NCBI GenBank assembly: GCA_039090855.1
Contig: CM077034.1
Coordinates: 11,362,984 to 11,426,983 of the forward strand
Direction of reading: 5' to 3'
Length of the DNA stretch: 64,000 nt
DNA from: Macrothele yani
Lineage: Eukaryota > Arthropoda > Arachnida > Araneae > Macrothelidae
Shown here: in pieces, positions 62,108-64,000 of the stretch
How the letters are laid out: the number at the start of each line of letters is the position of its first letter
Numbering within the stretch: the stretch's first letter is position 1
Notes under the pieces: model-generated
What the model was told of the DNA's origin: nothing
Databases searched by the model: none
Seen by the model: only the letters and a program-made list of their open reading frames with translations
Program-made: the position numbers and the translations under genes

Positions 62108-63366
62108 AAGCCCTAGTGCTTATGCAGTTCTTCGGATCTTTTCTTGCACCCAATTTTCTTTCACTGTGCAAAATCCTTCAGGCTTTGTATCTTTGAAATC
62201 AAATTTAGCACTTCATATGTGTCAATTGAGCAGTCTATGTGGATCAGTTTTACTTGAAGCCTACAGTAGATTCTTTTTTTTTTTTTTTTTGATTAAAGGT
62301 TTAACGACCACCGTGAGCAACTCAATGGGCTATAAGCAGTCGCCTGTCCCGAATTTAGGGTCACTGGTTCCAGGGAAGGGAGAGAACCAGTGCCGTAAGA
62401 CAAAAAAGCCCTAGTGCTTATGCAGTTCTTCAGATCTTTTCTTGCACCCAATTTTCTTTCACTGCGCAAAATCCTTCAGGCTTTGCATCTTTGAAATCAA
62501 ATTTCGCACTTCATATGTGTCAATTGAGCAGTCTATGTGGATCAGTTTTACTTGAAGCCTACAGTCGATTTTTTTATTTGAGGTTTAACGACCACCGTGA
62601 GCAACTCAATGGGCTATAAGCAGTCGACCGTCCCGAATTTAGGGTCACTGGTTCCAGGGAAGGGAGAGAACCAGTGCCGTAAGACAAAAAGCCCTAGTGC
62701 TTATGCAGTTCTTCGGATCTTTTCTTGCACCCAATTTTCTTTCACTGTGCAAAATCCTTCAGGCTTTGCATCTTTGAAATCAAATTTCGCACTTCATATG
62801 TGTCAATTGAGCAGTCTATGTGGATCAGTTTTACTTGAAGCCTACAGTCGATTTTTTTTTTTTTTTTATTAGAGGTTTAACGACCACCGTGAGCAACTCA
62901 ATGGGCTATAAGCAGTCGACCGTCCCGAATTTAGGGTCACTGGTTCCAGGGAAGGGAGAGAACCAGTGCCGTAAGACAAAAAAGGGCTAGTGCTTATGCA
63001 GTTCTTCGGATCTTTTCTTGCACCCAATTTTCTTTCACTGTGCAAAATCCTTCAGGCTTTGTATCTTTGAAATCAAATTTCGCACTTCATATGTGTCAAT
63101 TGAGCAGTCTATGTGGTTCAGTTTTACTTGGAAGCCTACAGTTGATTTTTTTTTTTTTTTGATTAGAGGTTTAACGACCACCGTGAGCAACTCAATGGGC
63201 TATAAGCAGTCGCCCGTCCCTAATTTAGGGTCACTGGTTCCAGGGAAGGGAGAGAGCCAGTGCCGTAAGACAAACAACATCATCCATGCCTCACCGGGAT
63301 TCGAACCCGGACCCCGTTCGGACGAATCATCAGAGGCCATCGCTTAGACCACTGCGCCACCGGGCG
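62108..63366 (-). repeat. Composite ~290-bp tandem array: flank plus SINE body
   Basis: Units consist of about 165 bp of unique flank (GCCCTAGTGCTTATGCAGTT to ACTTGAAGCCTACAGT) followed by T run and SINE body. The flank occurs at about 62108, 62407, 62692 and 62988. Only the last body (from 63150) has a complete tRNA head, ending at 63366. ACAGTAGATTC occurs before the first T run (about 62264) and after the head (63388-63398), so the original SINE insertion target was within the duplicated flank. Confidence 0.9.
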
Positions 63367-63367
63367 G

Positions 63368-63388
63368 CGCACACACACACACACACAC
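63368..63388. repeat. CA microsatellite
   Basis: About ten CA units directly after the SINE head, next to the target duplication. Confidence 0.95.
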
Positions 63389-63535
63389 AGTAGATTCCAT
63401 TAAATTTCTAAAAGTAGCCCATTCGATTAACCGAATATAATATAATCATATTATTTTATGTTGATTGCAACTTTCAAAATGACAAAAAGGCTTTCTTTCA
63501 GCCTGCTGTTATCTTGAGAGCTTGTTTGATAACAA

Positions 63536-63753
63536 TTTTTTTTTTTATTGGAGGTTTAACGACCACCGTGAGCAACTCAATGGGCTATAAGCAGTCGCCC
63601 GTCCCTAATTTAGGGTCACTGGTTCCAGGGAAGGGAGAGAGCCAGTGCCGTAAGACAAACACAACATCCATGCCTCAACAGGATTCGAACCCGAACCCCT
63701 TTCGGACGAATGATCAGAAGCCATCGCTTAGACCACTGCGCCACTGGGGTGGC
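63536..63753 (-). mobile_element. tRNA-derived SINE with 13-bp target duplication
   Basis: Flanked by TGTTTGATAACAA (63523-63535 and 63754-63766). Single body, full head. It is the cleanest example of a normal insertion of the family here and gives the baseline structure of one head and one body. Confidence 0.94.
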
Positions 63754-63766
63754 TGTTTGATAACAA

Positions 63767-64000
63767 AAGAAACACACAAGGTGTCACAAATAGTCTACAT
63801 TCACCATCAGCACAGACATGCGGTGTTTTTAATCAAACACTGCAATTCCCAAAGAAAATGGAACCTGAACTTTTAGTTATCATTTCATAGTATTTTTAGA
63901 AATGAAGTGTCTGAAGCATCTCAAATTTTTCTAAAACTTAAAACCCCAGATTTCAAACAGGTCTCACATGCCCTCAGATAATTTGCAGACTTTTATGTTT
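63767..64000. other. Window end, no gene seen
   Basis: Unique AT-rich sequence; nothing could be supported. Confidence 0.5.

Overview
The window is animal nuclear DNA, AT-rich and almost wholly made of transposable elements. It contains Tc1 and mariner transposons, several hAT groups, P-like and piggyBac-like elements, a Penelope-like element, tRNA-derived SINEs and a single split host gene. This mixture suggests an invertebrate, probably an arthropod. I cannot name the species; a chelicerate is only a guess.

Host gene: I assembled five coding exons on the minus strand, from 48825 down to 12672. They share reading phase and have GT/AG junctions. They encode a ~229-residue protein with one RRM of the lark/RBM4 type and a Gly/Arg/Pro-rich tail ending in a YSRRSPPP motif, followed by a stop and an AATAAA signal. 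The four introns (about 11.0, 12.7, 7.3 and 4.5 kb) are packed with transposons. No other host gene could be supported.

Layout: 1-520 SINE trimer; 521-11167 a Tc1 remnant split by a ~10.2 kb element carrying 34 copies of a 257-bp repeat; 11170-12601 a second Tc1; 12.6-48.8 kb the host gene and its introns. The introns hold a Tc1 with a SINE array, Tigger-like pieces, a long foldback, two copies of a CAGGGTTCCC hAT-like element, a hAT MITE, a hAT nested in another hAT, two mariners either side of exon 2, a Penelope-derived tandem array carrying two further insertions, and a P-like element with a THAP domain. From 48.9-64 kb lie a nearly intact Tc1, mariner remnants, inverted repeats and more SINE arrays.

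The most notable signal is a transposon family I do not recognise, seen three times (785-10972, 43030-44369, 59505-about 61015). Two copies have imperfect inverted ends (CATACRCGAGA-like) and different 6-bp target duplications, TAATAT inside a Tc1 and CAACAT inside the Penelope array. One copy has a single 257-bp unit and the other has 34. The minus strand of the unit resembles the C-terminal dimerisation segment of a hAT transposase. A parallel theme is tandem growth of pieces of mobile elements: SINE bodies, a Penelope GIY-YIG segment, a mariner segment and this hAT-like tail. Many tight palindromic junctions also occur.

Limits: all calls come from reading the sequence. No database search or alignment program was run, so remote family names and exact edges of degenerate repeats are provisional.
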